From the NCBI GenBank assembly GCA_026119935.1, contig JALRMH010000008.1, positions 372,001 through 436,000 on the forward strand: a stretch of 64,000 nucleotides of DNA. Direction: 5' to 3'. The translations under genes and the position numbers were made by a program. Origin of the DNA: Endothia cerciana (lineage: Eukaryota; Ascomycota; Sordariomycetes; Diaporthales; Cryphonectriaceae). Below, one piece after another: positions 1 to 10,968 of this stretch. The notes under the pieces are model-generated. The model saw only the letters and a list, made by a program, of their open reading frames with translations, had not been told where the DNA came from and did not search any database. Every line of letters begins with the position of its first letter. Position 1 is the stretch's first letter.

Positions 1-2073
1 TAAGGAGTCTCGTAAGGGCCAGGCCAGGGTGGGAGCGCCGGAAGGAGGTCGAAGCTGCTGGCCACAGGGGACAGTCACTTTTTTGGGGCCAGCATCGGGG
101 AGGTTTGGGGCAGGGTGACAGACCCCGTGGGACTACCTATCTAGGTAGACACAAAGAACGTTGAATTCACAGCCCTGCAAGTCTGGATTGAGGCACTCCC
201 GAACGATCGAGGTGACACTTTGTTGCTTCCAGTATTGGCGCTTTGTGGCGCACGTTATACGATCGACTGCTTTACTTAGCAGATGAGGGGGGGAAAAAAA
301 AAATCCGACGCTCGTCACGACAGCGGTAAACTGGGCCTCATTATGGGAATTGTCTGTCTGACCAGGCATTTGTCTAAGCACTCCTCCCGGCCGTCTCTTT
401 TCCAGGCCCATAACTGACTGGAATGATTTCTATCCTTAAAAAAAATATATATATATATAAAATAAAAACCTTAAAAAAAACTTCATGTTTTCTGGACTTT
501 CAAGTTTCATTTTTAAACCTCGGCCGTCTATCGTCACGTATCACTAGCCACACACAACCTGAACCCACCTGTGGCACACCGGGACTGAGAGACAAGCACC
601 AGGGTCCCTGCTATTGCCCGTGGCCCATTACACAGGGCGATAGTCCGGGATGAATGGCCCTTCGATGTAGGCTGTGTTTGGTTTCTGTCCCTGATGTGAA
701 TACTGGAAATCGGAACGGCGGCGGTGGCCGCTTGCCTGAAAAAGCTGCGAGCGTGTCCGGCCACACACAACACATAATTTACAGTTGACTCATCCTGAAA
801 GACTTCACATAATGACAATTATAGGCTTTACAGACCTCGAATATATATCCACGCTGATAGATCAAGTATACCTGGGCGAAAGGGAGTCATGGGTCCCGCT
901 GGCCCCTTCACCCACTTCCACCTGTCCACAGCCAAACGCAAGGGGATTGGCTAAAGACCCCTAACAAAAGGGACGGTTGTCTTGGATCGTCTCTTAGCAT
1001 CAGTCAAAAGCGCACAGATCATTCCTCGTGTGATATGTGAGCAGAGCAGCACAAGAGCGCCCGAGGAACGTGAGCGTCCTGGTGGCAATCATCTAGGCTC
1101 GCGTTATCACGGCCGGTCTTGCCCGGGAGAAAGACTGTTGCAAGTTAAACTGCAGTAACTAGACAAGAGACTGCGAATTGGCTGGCACAGTGAACCGGGA
1201 CGGTGACTCAACGGTAGGGAGCCAACTGCAGGTGTGCAGGGCGTTCCGCGTGAACGAGTTTCAAGATAAAGGCTCAACAAGATTTCAGTAGAACAAGCCT
1301 GTCACGACAACCCTGGAGTCAGGGGTGACGCACGGACCTGCAGCTTTCGCCAAGCAGCGCGGCTTACATAAACCATGCAAACACCCACCACTTGCCAGCT
1401 TTGTTCCTAGGAGCGTCTGGCCCATCAGCTTGACCTCATCAACTTCAAACTTCAACCATCTCTCGACTCAACAGCCGTGCGACCTCGACGCAACGCGCAT
1501 CGTCCATCTGCTTCCCGTCTTCGTCCTGGCAACAAGGCGTGTCGTGCTCACATCAATTCCCAACAGCATTCCCCTTTCTCCCGCCGCCCTCGCGCAGCAT
1601 TCGACCCCAAGATCGCGACGCTTCTCGTGCTTGATTCTGTCATCACTCTACCTGCGCCTGACATCAAGGCGTTCACCCGACAGCCTTGTGTTGATCAACT
1701 AGACACATCTTGCCAAAACCCAGGAGGCACAGGTCAATACTGGCGTAGCAGAAAGAGTCGGCGCCTTGAGGCAGGGACGGATGGTGCAGTGAGGAGAGAG
1801 GCTGATCCTGCGGTGTCGCAAACCTTGCGTGGCTGGGCTGGGGAGGACGAGCTGGGGAGACTCGCCCTCGGGGCTGCGAATATTGGAGAACAAAAGGTCC
1901 TGCGCATATCCAGACCCACTGTGCAGTTCTCACTTGTTGGTGACTGTCGGAATCGCGAGCGTTTTTTTTTCTTCTTTCTTTTTTCCTTTCTTTCTCTTGG
2001 CCGCGACGCCTTTACAGCCTGGAACTCCGCTCTCCCACACCCACTTGATCACGTCCGCGTTCCTCCTACAGTG

Positions 2074-2105
<32 letters not shown>

Positions 2106-2172
2106 TCCAAAAAAAAAAAAAAAGGATTCACAAGGCAGATCATAGTGTGTCCGGTTGAAATAGCTGCCCATC
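1..2172. other. Intergenic region upstream of pcf11
   Basis: No coding region can be supported here. Short open frames on both strands have no recognisable domain and rest on low-complexity sequence. A short AT-dinucleotide stretch lies near 447-461. The part from about 1380 to 2070 is rich in pyrimidine tracts (CT, TTTC), as is common in fungal promoters and 5' UTRs, and probably serves pcf11. It ends in a C8-T25-CC-A15 tract at 2074-2123, about 50 nt before the pcf11 start codon. Confidence 0.5.
2074..2123. repeat. C8-T25-CC-A15 homopolymer tract
   Basis: Directly visible run of 8 C (2074-2081), 25 T (2082-2106), two C and 15 A (2109-2123). The T and A runs could pair as a near loop-less hairpin in single-stranded nucleic acid. 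It lies about 50 nt before the pcf11 ATG, so it is in the 5' UTR or core promoter. Run lengths may be inexact if sequencing slipped. Confidence 0.85.
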
Positions 2173-4761
2173 ATGTCTGCTGAGGATGAAGAGCAGTCGA
2201 TGATCCAGGACTGGCAGGCTGCCGTGGAGGACCTCAAGGATAATGTCCGCCATGAAATCATAACCTTGACCAATCTCGCCAGAGAACTGACCAGCATTGC
2301 CTACCCCATCGCCGAGATTCTGGAACAGCATATCAAAAAAGTAGGTGTCATGTCGGAGAGATGACCACGTTGCTTGCACACCTTGCCCGCAGGGGCCGTA
2401 GCTCTCCGGCGGTCAACCGCCGCCGCTGCCTCTTCCTCTTCTCCCTCAGACTCGGCCTCTTGCTGACACTTGGAACCAGGCCCCTCCCCAGAGAAAACTA
2501 CCAGCAATCTACCTGCTGGACTCCATCGTCAAGAATGTTGGCACACCGTACACCCTCTTCTTCGGCAAGAATCTTTATGCGACCTTCATGGAGGTGTATG
2601 CCTCCGTCGATCAGAGGACCCGCCACAAGCTGGAGGAGATGCTGCAGACCTGGAAGGAGCCCGTGCCCGGCTCCATTGACACCACTCCGGTCTTCCCTCC
2701 TGATGTCGTCCGGCCTATCGAGAATGCTCTCATCAAGGCCAGGACCTCCGCTCTGCAGGCGCAGCAGGAGCAGATGCGCAGTCAGATGCGCAGCAGAGGC
2801 GGTAGACCTCTGCCGGGAGCACAGTATCGTTCGACGCCGACTCCACCCAACGCCCGTCCGCCTTTCAACCAACCGTCTCATCCAGGCGTGAATGGCCAGC
2901 GCCCAGACTCAGCCCTCGGCCAGCAACCATATCCACAACCCCAGGTAGGATGTTCAGTCCTCCGCCCCCCCCCCCCCCAAAAGTACTGTGACCCGAGCAC
3001 TCGACTGACGGATTCCCAAGGCCATGTCCTACACCACACCTACACCTCAACCGCCTGCTTCGGCGCCGAGCGTCCCGCCATTTGCACCCCCTCAGGCATA
3101 CTATGGCGCCCCGGCTGCCCAACCTGGAATAAGCATAGACTCTTTGAATAATGACATTGAGCAACTCATCGTTGCGGTCGGATCCGCGCTGGGAAGGTCA
3201 CCGCATAGTCCTGACATTCAGACAGAGCTGAAGGCTCTCCTGGCTCTCCAGGGATTGCTGAGGGACAAGCACAGGAGTCTGCCACAAGAGCAGTTGGTGG
3301 CTGTCAGGAATCAAGTAGATCATCTTGCCGTAAAATACCGGGTGTCATTTGTTGCCCACCAGAGCGTCACTCCTACACCACCGCTACCTGCCGCTCCGTT
3401 CCATGCTCCTATGCATCATCAACCTCAGCAGCCTCCTTCAGTTGCACCAGTAGCCCCTGTGCCGCCCCCCTCGGCGCCACTAGCTCCTGTGTCTCTTGAC
3501 TCGCTGCTCGGCAAGGGTGCTCTGGCTGCGCTGCTGAGCCGACAGTCTGCTACTCCTCAACCTCAACCGGCCTCGACACCTCAGATATCACCGGCGGCTG
3601 TTGCCGCGCCGAGGTCGCCCACTCCTCAAAGGGCCGAGCCCCAGAAGCCTGCGACACCTGACCCTATGGCCCTTCTTGCCTCGCTGCGAGGTGCTGGCCT
3701 GCTGCCAACACCCACGCCTCAGCCGGGCCAGGCGCCTCTGAGCAGGCCGCTCGCACCTCCTCCTCTTCCTCCTCTACCAGCTGTGGCCACAGATACGGCT
3801 GTTCCGGCGGCTGCTGCTGCTCCTGCGGCCGCAACAAGTGGACTAGACCTCGCAAGTATCATCGCCAAGGCCCAGAGCATCGCAGCGACTGCCAAGGCCG
3901 GGCCCATCATCTCGAGCGGGGATATAAGCTTCACCGTCGCTTCGCTCAAGCAGTACGTACAGAGCACCGCTATCAGACCCATAGTCCCAACACCTGGTCC
4001 TATCTGTACTCACCAGTTCTGACATTCGCCCTAGGCCACGACCACACCTCGTCCACTCCCTCTATGAGGCTCTCGGGCCGCAATGTACCCAATGCGGCAG
4101 GAGATTCCCCACGGACGAGGAGGGCAAGAAGAAGAAGACGGCCCACATGGACTGGCACTTCCGGGTGAAACAGCGGATGGCTGAAGCAGAGAAGAGAGGC
4201 CAGCACCGGAGCTGGTACGTGGACCAGGCTGTAAGTTTCCAACCCCCCTCCCTTTCTCCTCGGCACAAACACAGAAGACCATGGCGCTAACCCAACCGCA
4301 TCAGGACTGGATCCGCAACGTCGAAACGATCGACCTCGAGCACACCGACGACCCCGACGGCGCAAACCCCAACTCCTCGCAGCCGGCCTCAGCAGCGCCC
4401 AAGATCCAGTGGATCCCCGCGCCCGACGACGGAGACAAGGTCAACACCGTGTGCCCCATCTGCCAGGAGAAGTTCGAGACCAAGTGGCTGGACGAGGCGC
4501 AGGAGTGGGTGTGGACGGACGCGATGCGCGTCGGCGGCCGGGCCTTCCACGCGAGCTGCTACACGGAGGTCACCAAGGAGAACGGTGCGGCGCCCCTGTA
4601 TGGAGGCGCTGCGAGGGCGACCCCCGACCGCGTGTTGGGAAAGAGGAAGGCCGAGGTGAGTCCGCATAGGCCTCGGCGGTGGGGTTTACGTGCGTGTGCT
4701 GACCTGTGGGCAGGATGAGATGCTCAGCCTGCGCGGCGGGCGGATCAAGACGGATGCATGA
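2173..4761 (+). CDS. pcf11: mRNA cleavage and polyadenylation factor Pcf11
   Basis: Pcf11 is the cleavage factor IA subunit that binds the RNA polymerase II C-terminal domain and acts in mRNA 3'-end cleavage and transcription termination in the nucleus. Six exons join in frame: 2173-2340, 2480-2944, 3021-3952, 4035-4230, 4305-4655 and 4714-4761, giving 719 residues. Residues about 6-140 form the CTD-interacting domain, with the family block YLLDSIVKNVGTPY just after the first splice and WKEPVPGS and PIENALIKAR after it. The middle (about 160-510) is Pro/Ala/Gln-rich. The C-terminal half has two zinc-binding motifs: C539-X2-C542 with H559/H563, and C637-P-I-C640 with H669 and C672, flanking the DWIRNVET segment of the Clp1-binding region. 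Introns are 139, 76, 82, 74 and 58 nt; intron 2 holds a C14 run. The start fits the usual N-terminus, and the length matches fungal Pcf11. Confidence 0.95.
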
Positions 4762-5251
4762 CCGTTGTTGAAGAGCGGGTAGATATTTGCAACTGGTGTC
4801 CGGCTGTGACGGGGGAGGCTCTCTCGATATCTTGTCTGGGCTTAGAGGGCGACGTTGTGGAAATCTGCAGCCACGGCCTCGGAAGGCGAAACGCAAAGCG
4901 GTGGTGGTGGTTTTGCCCACTGAGCGGCCCATGATCTCGGGTGACTGCGAGGATGAGAGCTCTGCCGCTTGCGCATAGCATCTGGTGTGCTTACGGAGCT
5001 CGGCGGATTGATTTTGTCTAGGGGCGCTCTGGTGGTGACTGGAACAACATACTCCATCAACTGCTTTCGGACGAGGCATCGTCGGGGGCCCCAGCACCAA
5101 CTACCTAGTGGTTGATCGTAGCGGTGGAGACATTTAGAGACGAGCACAGCTGGTACGAACATCAGCTTCGCATACACATGATACACTACCACATCATACC
5201 TGCGCACTTGCTAGCTCTGGAGGACCAGACAGACGAATGAAGCCTATATTA

Positions 5252-5296
5252 ATACTACTCCTGGTCATACTACTCCTGGTCATACTACTCCTGGTC
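5252..5296. repeat. Three perfect copies of a 15-bp tandem repeat
   Basis: The unit ATACTACTCCTGGTC occurs three times without mismatch at 5252-5266, 5267-5281 and 5282-5296. It is intergenic, about 500 bp downstream of pcf11. Confidence 0.9.
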
Positions 5297-6561
5297 CATC
5301 CCGACGCTGCTTGTTACAGTGACTGATATAACATACTTGGCCCTCGTGTAGTCAAATCGTTTTGCCACGACCCTATGATCACCAGAATGTATACCACTTC
5401 ACCCCCGCTCCACAGTGCTCTCTGCCTTACCCGGACAACCCGGCAGAGAGACTGGCTGAGTATTGCTTTCGCCTGCCCACACGCCTCATGGATGACTCTT
5501 TCAGCTATTAGGCCCCATGGAGTCACGGCCAGTACCGGCAGTCATTCCCACCTTGTGCCCACAGGATCCCGTCTGACACCTCCGATGATCCTTTTCTTAC
5601 CAGCCATGCCCGATGGCGCCGCGAGAGCTGCGCACCGCACCCGGAAGCAGGAGCATTGTCTGTGCATCAGAAAGCACCCGGCGACCACGCCGTCAGCCCG
5701 GTAGCTGCCGGCAGCCACGAGCCTCGCGTCTCATTCGTGGGCCCTGCCTGCATCTCCCCCGCCATGCTGACCCGCGCCGAGTTCATGACTAGGCACCTCG
5801 CCGCCGGGGGAGCAGGTCTGCTGTCGTCAGGCTGGTCCCCGTAGGGCCTCGATGTCGGGGGTGAGGGTGACCGCCCCGGGGAGCCACGGGCGCAGCGCCG
5901 GAGCGCCGTCGAGGATGGCCGACACACTGCTCCCTCTTTCCCGTGCATGCCACGTTGGACATGACAAAAGGCGGGATGAAGGGTCGAGTCTCCCCGACGA
6001 TGGCCGAGGGGGGCGTGTGGCAGGTTTTAGAGCTGAGAAAGGCCAGGCTGGAGCCGGGGCCGGGGCCCGAGATGGCGTATAGCTTTCTTCCTCTTCCGCT
6101 TCCCCTTCCCCCCCCCCCCCCCTCTCTCTCTCTGCCGGCCCTTGTTATCCTTATGCGGGCGAGATGCTTCGTGGTGCGCCTGTCCATTCCGAGGTCTGCA
6201 GTATCCACTCCCGGGTCGCCAGATCAGCACCGCGCATAAGCTCAGCTTCGCGAGCAGGATTGGGCTTTCCTAGGGACGACCCAGTGGTTCACAAGGCCCG
6301 GCTCGTTACACGGCATTGCTCAGGGTTATTAGTAGTGAGATGGTTCTGAGTGGTCTGAACTGGTGAGAGGCTTAAGTCCCCAGCTTCTCAGCTTGATTTC
6401 TCATCGCCAGACTACAGCTATGCTATAATAACATGAATACATATATGCATATATATATATATATTAGCAGGTGAGCTGGCGAGCCCTGGTGTTAAGCGTT
6501 GACCGTGTCGACGAGAGCTTCGATGGCTTCACAAGAATGACCTGGGCGTTACCTTAGGACG

Positions 6562-6596
6562 GGGCTGGGCTGGGCTGGGCTGGGCTGGGCTGGGCT
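6562..6596. repeat. (GGGCT)7 tandem repeat
   Basis: Seven perfect GGGCT units, about 330 bp upstream of the dehydrogenase start codon. It is not the fungal telomere unit (TTAGGG). The G-runs could form a quadruplex on this strand; that is inference only. Confidence 0.9.
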
Positions 6597-6920
6597 TGTG
6601 GGGATACTGCAGAGCGTGCTGTGCCCCTCGATCTTGGGGCCTGAATCCTTGCCGTCAGGAGGGGCCATAGGTGGCTCAGGGTGGGGGTTACTGATAAGTG
6701 GCAGGCATACCCGCTGCCGGTGATAACATCGACTTGAGAGCTCCCGCGACGAAGACGACCCCGCGGAACACCCTATCTAGCCTGCTTAAGGTCTTCTGTT
6801 TTGATCTCTTGTTCCGGGAGGGGGCGTCCGTGTCTCCTTCTCTCGATCTGGGGATCTCTAGAAGCTGACATCAGCTACACACAGCCCTCTACAAGTGCCC
6901 CTCGAGAAGGACAGCTCAAG

Positions 6921-8148
6921 ATGGCCCCCTACGCGCTCAGATGGGGCATCATGGCCACGGGAGGCATCGCAACCAGTCAGCCAGGCCGTCCGCCCCCCTC
7001 CACGTTCAATCGTAGCTGACAGCCCCACAGCCTTCACCAAGGACCTCCTCAACGACCCCGGCAGCCGCGGTGTCAGCGACGTCGCCCACACCGTCGTGGC
7101 AGCAGCCTCCTCGTCGTCCGAGTCCCGCGCCGCGTCCTTCCTCAAGGACCTCGGCGTGCCGGGCTCACCCAGGGCCTATGGCTCGTACGCGGGGCTGGTT
7201 GCCGACGAGGGCGTGCAGATCGTCTACGTCGCGACCCCGCACTCGCACCACTTCCAGAACGCCATGCTGTGCCTCGAGGCGGGCAAGCACGTGCTCTGTG
7301 AGAAGGCGCTGACCGTCAACGCCTCGCAGGCGAGGAAGCTGGTGGACAAGGCCAGGGAGAAGGGCCTGTTCTTCATGGAGGCGGTGTGGACGCGGCACTT
7401 CCCGCTGAGCATCAAGATCCGGGGGATGATCACGGCCAAGGAGATCGGGGACGTGTACCGTGTCCTGGCAGACAACTCCTTCGAGTCGAGCCTGCCGGAC
7501 GGCTCGCTGGACTTCCCCGACGACCACCGCATGGTCAACATCAACCTGGCCGGCGGGGCGCTGCTGGATCTTGGGATCTACTCCCTGACGTGGCTGTTTC
7601 AGACGCTGTACCACCTGCAGCCCGGGGCCAAGGAGGCGCCCGTCGTTGTGGCCAGCATGAACAAGTACGACCGCACCGGCGTCGACGAGAACACGACCGT
7701 CGTCGTGTCGTTTCCCAAGCACAGGGCGATGGGGGTCGCCACCACGAGCCTCCGCGCCGCGACCGACATCGACGGCAAGGGTACCGCCGGCCCCGCCATC
7801 AGGATCCAGGGATCCGAGGGCGAGATCCAGGTGATGGGCCCGGCGTACCGACCGGTGCAGTACAGGGTGATCAAGAAGGCCAACCCGGGCGCGCTCGAGG
7901 TGGTCGACTGCCCCATCCCCCGGGACACGGCGAGGGACTGGGGTCACGGTATGTTCTGGGAGGCCGACGAGTGTGCGCGCTGCCTGAGGGACGGGAAGCT
8001 CGAGAGTGCGACGCTGCCATGGGCCGAGTCCGTGGTCATCATGGAGGCCATGGAGGAGGCCCTGAAGCAAGGGGGGATCGAGTATCCCGAGGTCATCACG
8101 ACGGATGTGTATGACCCCCAGAGCCCCCTGAACACGGGCAAGGCATGA
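6921..8148 (+). CDS. Gfo/Idh/MocA-family dehydrogenase (D-xylose 1-dehydrogenase / dihydrodiol dehydrogenase type)
   Basis: Predicted cytosolic NADP-dependent sugar or dihydrodiol dehydrogenase; the closest characterised relatives oxidise D-xylose to xylonolactone or trans-dihydrodiols. Two exons, 6921-6975 and 7031-8148, join across a 55-nt intron that has a CTGAC branch-like motif and a CACAG acceptor, giving 390 residues. Residues 5-16 (ALRWGIMATGGIA) form the N-terminal Rossmann nucleotide-binding loop. VYVATPHSHH and CEKALTV (about 109-114, in place of the family EKP motif) follow. The C-terminal half is the substrate-binding alpha/beta domain (LAGGALLDLGIYSLTW). The inner ATG at 6921 is preferred over an upstream in-frame ATG at 6895 because the protein then begins at the Rossmann strand and the intron is removed in phase. 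The exact substrate cannot be told from sequence. Confidence 0.9.
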
Positions 8149-9258
8149 GGTGTACCTCCCGGCGGCCAGCTCCGGCTCCGTTCCAGTGTTTGGGAGGGGG
8201 GCGCGGCGGACCCGCCCGTGGAAGGGCAGAACGAGACGATACGGATACGATGAACATGTTTCTAGATGTGTTCCTCACCCGGCCCTCATCTCCACTGCCA
8301 GGGGGGTCCCAGCCGTCCGATGCCCCCGCCCCTCAGGCGCATAAGCTATGGTTCTCACAATCGCAGATCAGTCGGATGGGTTCGAAACAGCCGTCTGATG
8401 TTCTGGTTGGGCGGGCCAACAGTACAGGGCCTGGAGCCCCCCCCGGACCAGTTTTGGCAGAGAATATCACATCTACGATCAGGACCAATGAAGCTCAAAA
8501 TACGGAGAGATCGCCTCTGCACGTGAGGGGGAGAACAGTCTCACAACCCGGTTTCAACTGAATCGCTCATGGCTCGTGACAATGCGATCATGCATCCTCT
8601 ACGACTATCGTACGTACGATGTACCCACCGTGGATGGCATGTACACCGTGCCAGCGTTCCAGAAGACCAGGGAAAATGCTCCGTAGCGCGAACGGTGTCC
8701 GACCACAGGAGCAGGGAACCCCTGCCCCCCATCCTGCGTGGGCATTGTAGACTCACGCCCTGCTGAAATCTCAATTCCCACCCCCTCTTATCGTCTCCCT
8801 CTCTGTCCTGTGGTTGCTTGCCGTTCACTCGCGGTGCGAACCACGGCGCACAAAGGCCTTTTTCTGTCACTGGGATGCACTAAGCTGCAACCAACATCGA
8901 GTACAAGAGAGCGGCTGAAACAACAAGACAAGCCGTCTTGTGTCTCGGGGCCTTGCGGAACAATCAGACGTCAGGCCCCCCCCCCCTTTTTTTGGGGGTT
9001 TTTTTTTGTTGTTGGTTGAGCCTCATCTCAACGTCTTGTGATACCGCCGACGACGAAAACCCATCGACCAGGACGTGAGGAGGACAACCCCTGGAAAACC
9101 CCGCCCTCTAATGCGCATTCTGTGTTCGTCCCCCTGCCTCGCCATATCGACTTCCCCAAAAGCCAAGGTTGCACCCGCCACAGGCCAGCGCATCAATCTC
9201 TCGCCAGGTCCTGAGAGAGAGAGAAGAGGGAGGGAGAGAAACGCCGGCAGTGTGATTT

Positions 9259-9336
9259 GGGGGGGGGGGGGAGGTCGCACCGCGTGATTCGCATCGCATC
9301 GCATTGCATCGCATCGCGTCGCATCGCATCGCATCG
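9259..9336. repeat. G13 run followed by imperfect GCATC pentamer repeat
   Basis: G13 at 9259-9271, then nine near-perfect GCATC units (two with one substitution, GCATT and GCGTC) at about 9291-9336. It lies about 300 bp upstream of the trm9 start. Confidence 0.85.
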
Positions 9337-9446
9337 TGGCGGTGAATCGGGTACGGTGAGAAGTTCTGCACGGACTCCCGCCGCGGGCTGGCTAGCTGCC
9401 GCCCTAGTGCCGGCCAGATTAACCGCTGCGCGCGCTCAAAGCTGAG

Positions 9447-9498
9447 GTGAGCGTGAGCGTGAGCGTGGGCGTGAGGGTGAGGGTGAGCGTGAGCGTGA
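9447..9498. repeat. Imperfect GTGAGC hexamer repeat
   Basis: GTGAGC/GTGGGC/GTGAGG units run for about 52 bp, ending about 140 bp before the chosen trm9 start. Because the unit is a multiple of three it stays open in frame and would translate to alternating Val and Ser or Arg, so open frames that begin in it are not credible coding sequence. Confidence 0.85.
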
Positions 9499-9636
9499 TT
9501 GTGTGCGTGTGGCAGGGGGTCCAAGCGTCCAGGGGCGAACCACAGCCACAGGACCAGGCGGCACCGGCAGGGGGGCGGGGGGAAAGGGGGAGGAAGCTCG
9601 ACACCAGGACGCAGTCAGCGTCATCACGCCCTCATC

Positions 9637-10449
9637 ATGACCACCACCGCCAACACCACCACCACCAACAACACCGCTGCCGCCGCCGGGCCACAGGTCC
9701 CACGGCAGGGGTCCGCGGCGGCCCCTCCAGGACGGGCGGGAGCGGGAGGGGACGCGGCGGCAGTCTACGAGGAGACCCACGTGCACGGCGTCTACGAGGC
9801 GATCGCGCCGCACTTCAGCGCCACGCGGCACAAGCCCTGGCCCTTGGTGTCGTCCTTCCTTGCGTCGCGGCCGCCCGGGTCCGTGGGGCTGGATGTCGGC
9901 TGCGGCAACGGCAAGAACATGGGCGTCAACCGCGACGTGGTCATGCTCGGGTGTGACCGGAGCGCCGCGCTCGTCGGGCTGGCGAGGGACATGTGGCGCG
10001 GAGGCAGGAAGAAAGGGGCCCTGCAGGCCGACACACGGGACGACGCGGTCGTGATACCTGGCGCGGACGCCGCGGTGGCGGACAGCCTAGACCTGCCGTT
10101 CAGGGACGGGGGCGCGGACTTTGTCATCTGCATCGCGGTGATACACCACCTGTCGACCAGGGAGAGGAGGGTCGACGCGATACGACAGCTCCTGCGGTGC
10201 GTACGGCCGGGCGACCCCAGGCCTTCACCGCCCGAGGCCGGCGGCCAGGCCCTGGTCTACGTCTGGGCCCTCGAGCAGGGCACGAGCCGGCGCGGGTGGG
10301 ACGAGGGCGGCGAGCAGGACCTGCTCGTGCCGTGGGTCACGAAGGCGCCCCAGCAGAAGAAACAGAGACAGAAGCCGAAGGCGGCCAAGGAGGCGACCCC
10401 CCGCAGGCAGAAGCACGCGCGGGAGGGTCACCGCCACCACCACCACCAC

Positions 10450-10484
<35 letters not shown>

Positions 10485-10968
10485 CGACAGGCCGGCGGCA
10501 GGAGGCAGGGCTGTCCCGGCTGTGGATGGCGGTCACGAGGCCGCCACGGTTCCAGACCGCGATGGCACGAACGGCGGGGGCGGGGGCGGCGACCCAAGCG
10601 GCGGTGAGGGCATGCAGGGGCGGGGGCAGCAGTCACGCGGGGACGGTGATACGCGCGATGGAGATGAGGCTGTCGCCGGTGGGGCGGGTGGGCAGGTGGC
10701 TCCTGTCACCGCTGCGGGTGCAGCCGAGCCGGCGGGAAAAGAAAGTGGTGGTGGTAGCGCTGGCGCCGCCGGTGGTGACAGCACACCAGAGGCGGGCGGG
10801 AAGCAGGGCGGCGGGCGGCAGCACACCGACAGGACCTTTCACAGGTTCTACCACCTGTACAGGGAGGGCGAGCTGGAGGAGGACGTCCTCGCCGCGGGAG
10901 GAGAGGTACTTCGCAGCGGGTACGAGCGGGACAATTGGTGGGTCATTGCAGGACCTAAGCACAATTGA
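9637..10968 (+). CDS. trm9: tRNA (carboxymethyluridine34-5-O)-methyltransferase Trm9
   Basis: Trm9 adds the terminal methyl group to cm5U and cm5s2U at the wobble position of certain tRNAs, with Trm112 as partner in yeast. The frame is one uninterrupted exon of 443 residues. The first 42 residues are a Thr/Asn/Ala-rich leader. Residues from 43 (VYEETHVHGVYEAIAPHFS, then TRHKPWP) match the family N-terminus. SAM motif I is LDVGCGNGKN (85-94), followed by GCDRS and by FVICIAVIHHLST, the family motif before the RXXAI helix. Conserved LVYVWALEQ and LLVPWV come next. About 165 residues of low complexity (about 234-398: Lys/Gln-rich, a His run, an 11-Gln run and a Gly-rich stretch) then separate the core from the conserved end RTFHRFYHLYREGEL...NWWVI. 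The ATG at 9637 is preferred; an in-frame ATG at 9499 would add 46 residues without family resemblance. Confidence 0.93.

Larger units (their letters stand above)
4762..6920. other. Intergenic region between pcf11 and the dehydrogenase gene
   Basis: No supportable gene. The first few hundred bases should hold the pcf11 3' UTR. The region contains three perfect 15-bp tandem repeats (5252-5296), a C15 run followed by CT repeats (about 6108-6130), an AT-dinucleotide stretch near 6448-6464 and seven GGGCT units (6562-6596). The last 300 bases, with CT-rich segments, are the likely promoter and 5' UTR of the gene starting at 6921. Confidence 0.5.
8149..9636. other. Intergenic region between the dehydrogenase gene and trm9
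   Basis: No gene is supported; small open frames on both strands lack domains. The region holds a C11-T7-G5-T run near 8976-9007, a G13 run (9259-9271), GCATC pentamer repeats (about 9291-9336) and GTGAGC hexamer repeats (9447-9498), all in the presumed promoter and 5' UTR of trm9. Confidence 0.5.

Noticed and set aside
1477..2145. 222-codon plus-strand frame upstream of pcf11
   Set aside because: It ends in residues from the poly(T)/poly(A) tract and overlaps pyrimidine-rich promoter sequence; no domain.
6562..6596. GGGCT array as an interstitial telomere repeat
   Set aside because: The unit is not TTAGGG and it lies between ordinary genes.
7165..8070. 301-codon minus-strand frame opposite the dehydrogenase gene
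   Set aside because: Antisense shadow of a GC-rich exon; no domain, and the sense frame explains the sequence fully.
8371..8400. GGTTCGAAA string considered as a tRNA B box
   Set aside because: No matching A box, acceptor stem or cloverleaf could be built around it; similar strings near 43400 and 58668 fail in the same way.
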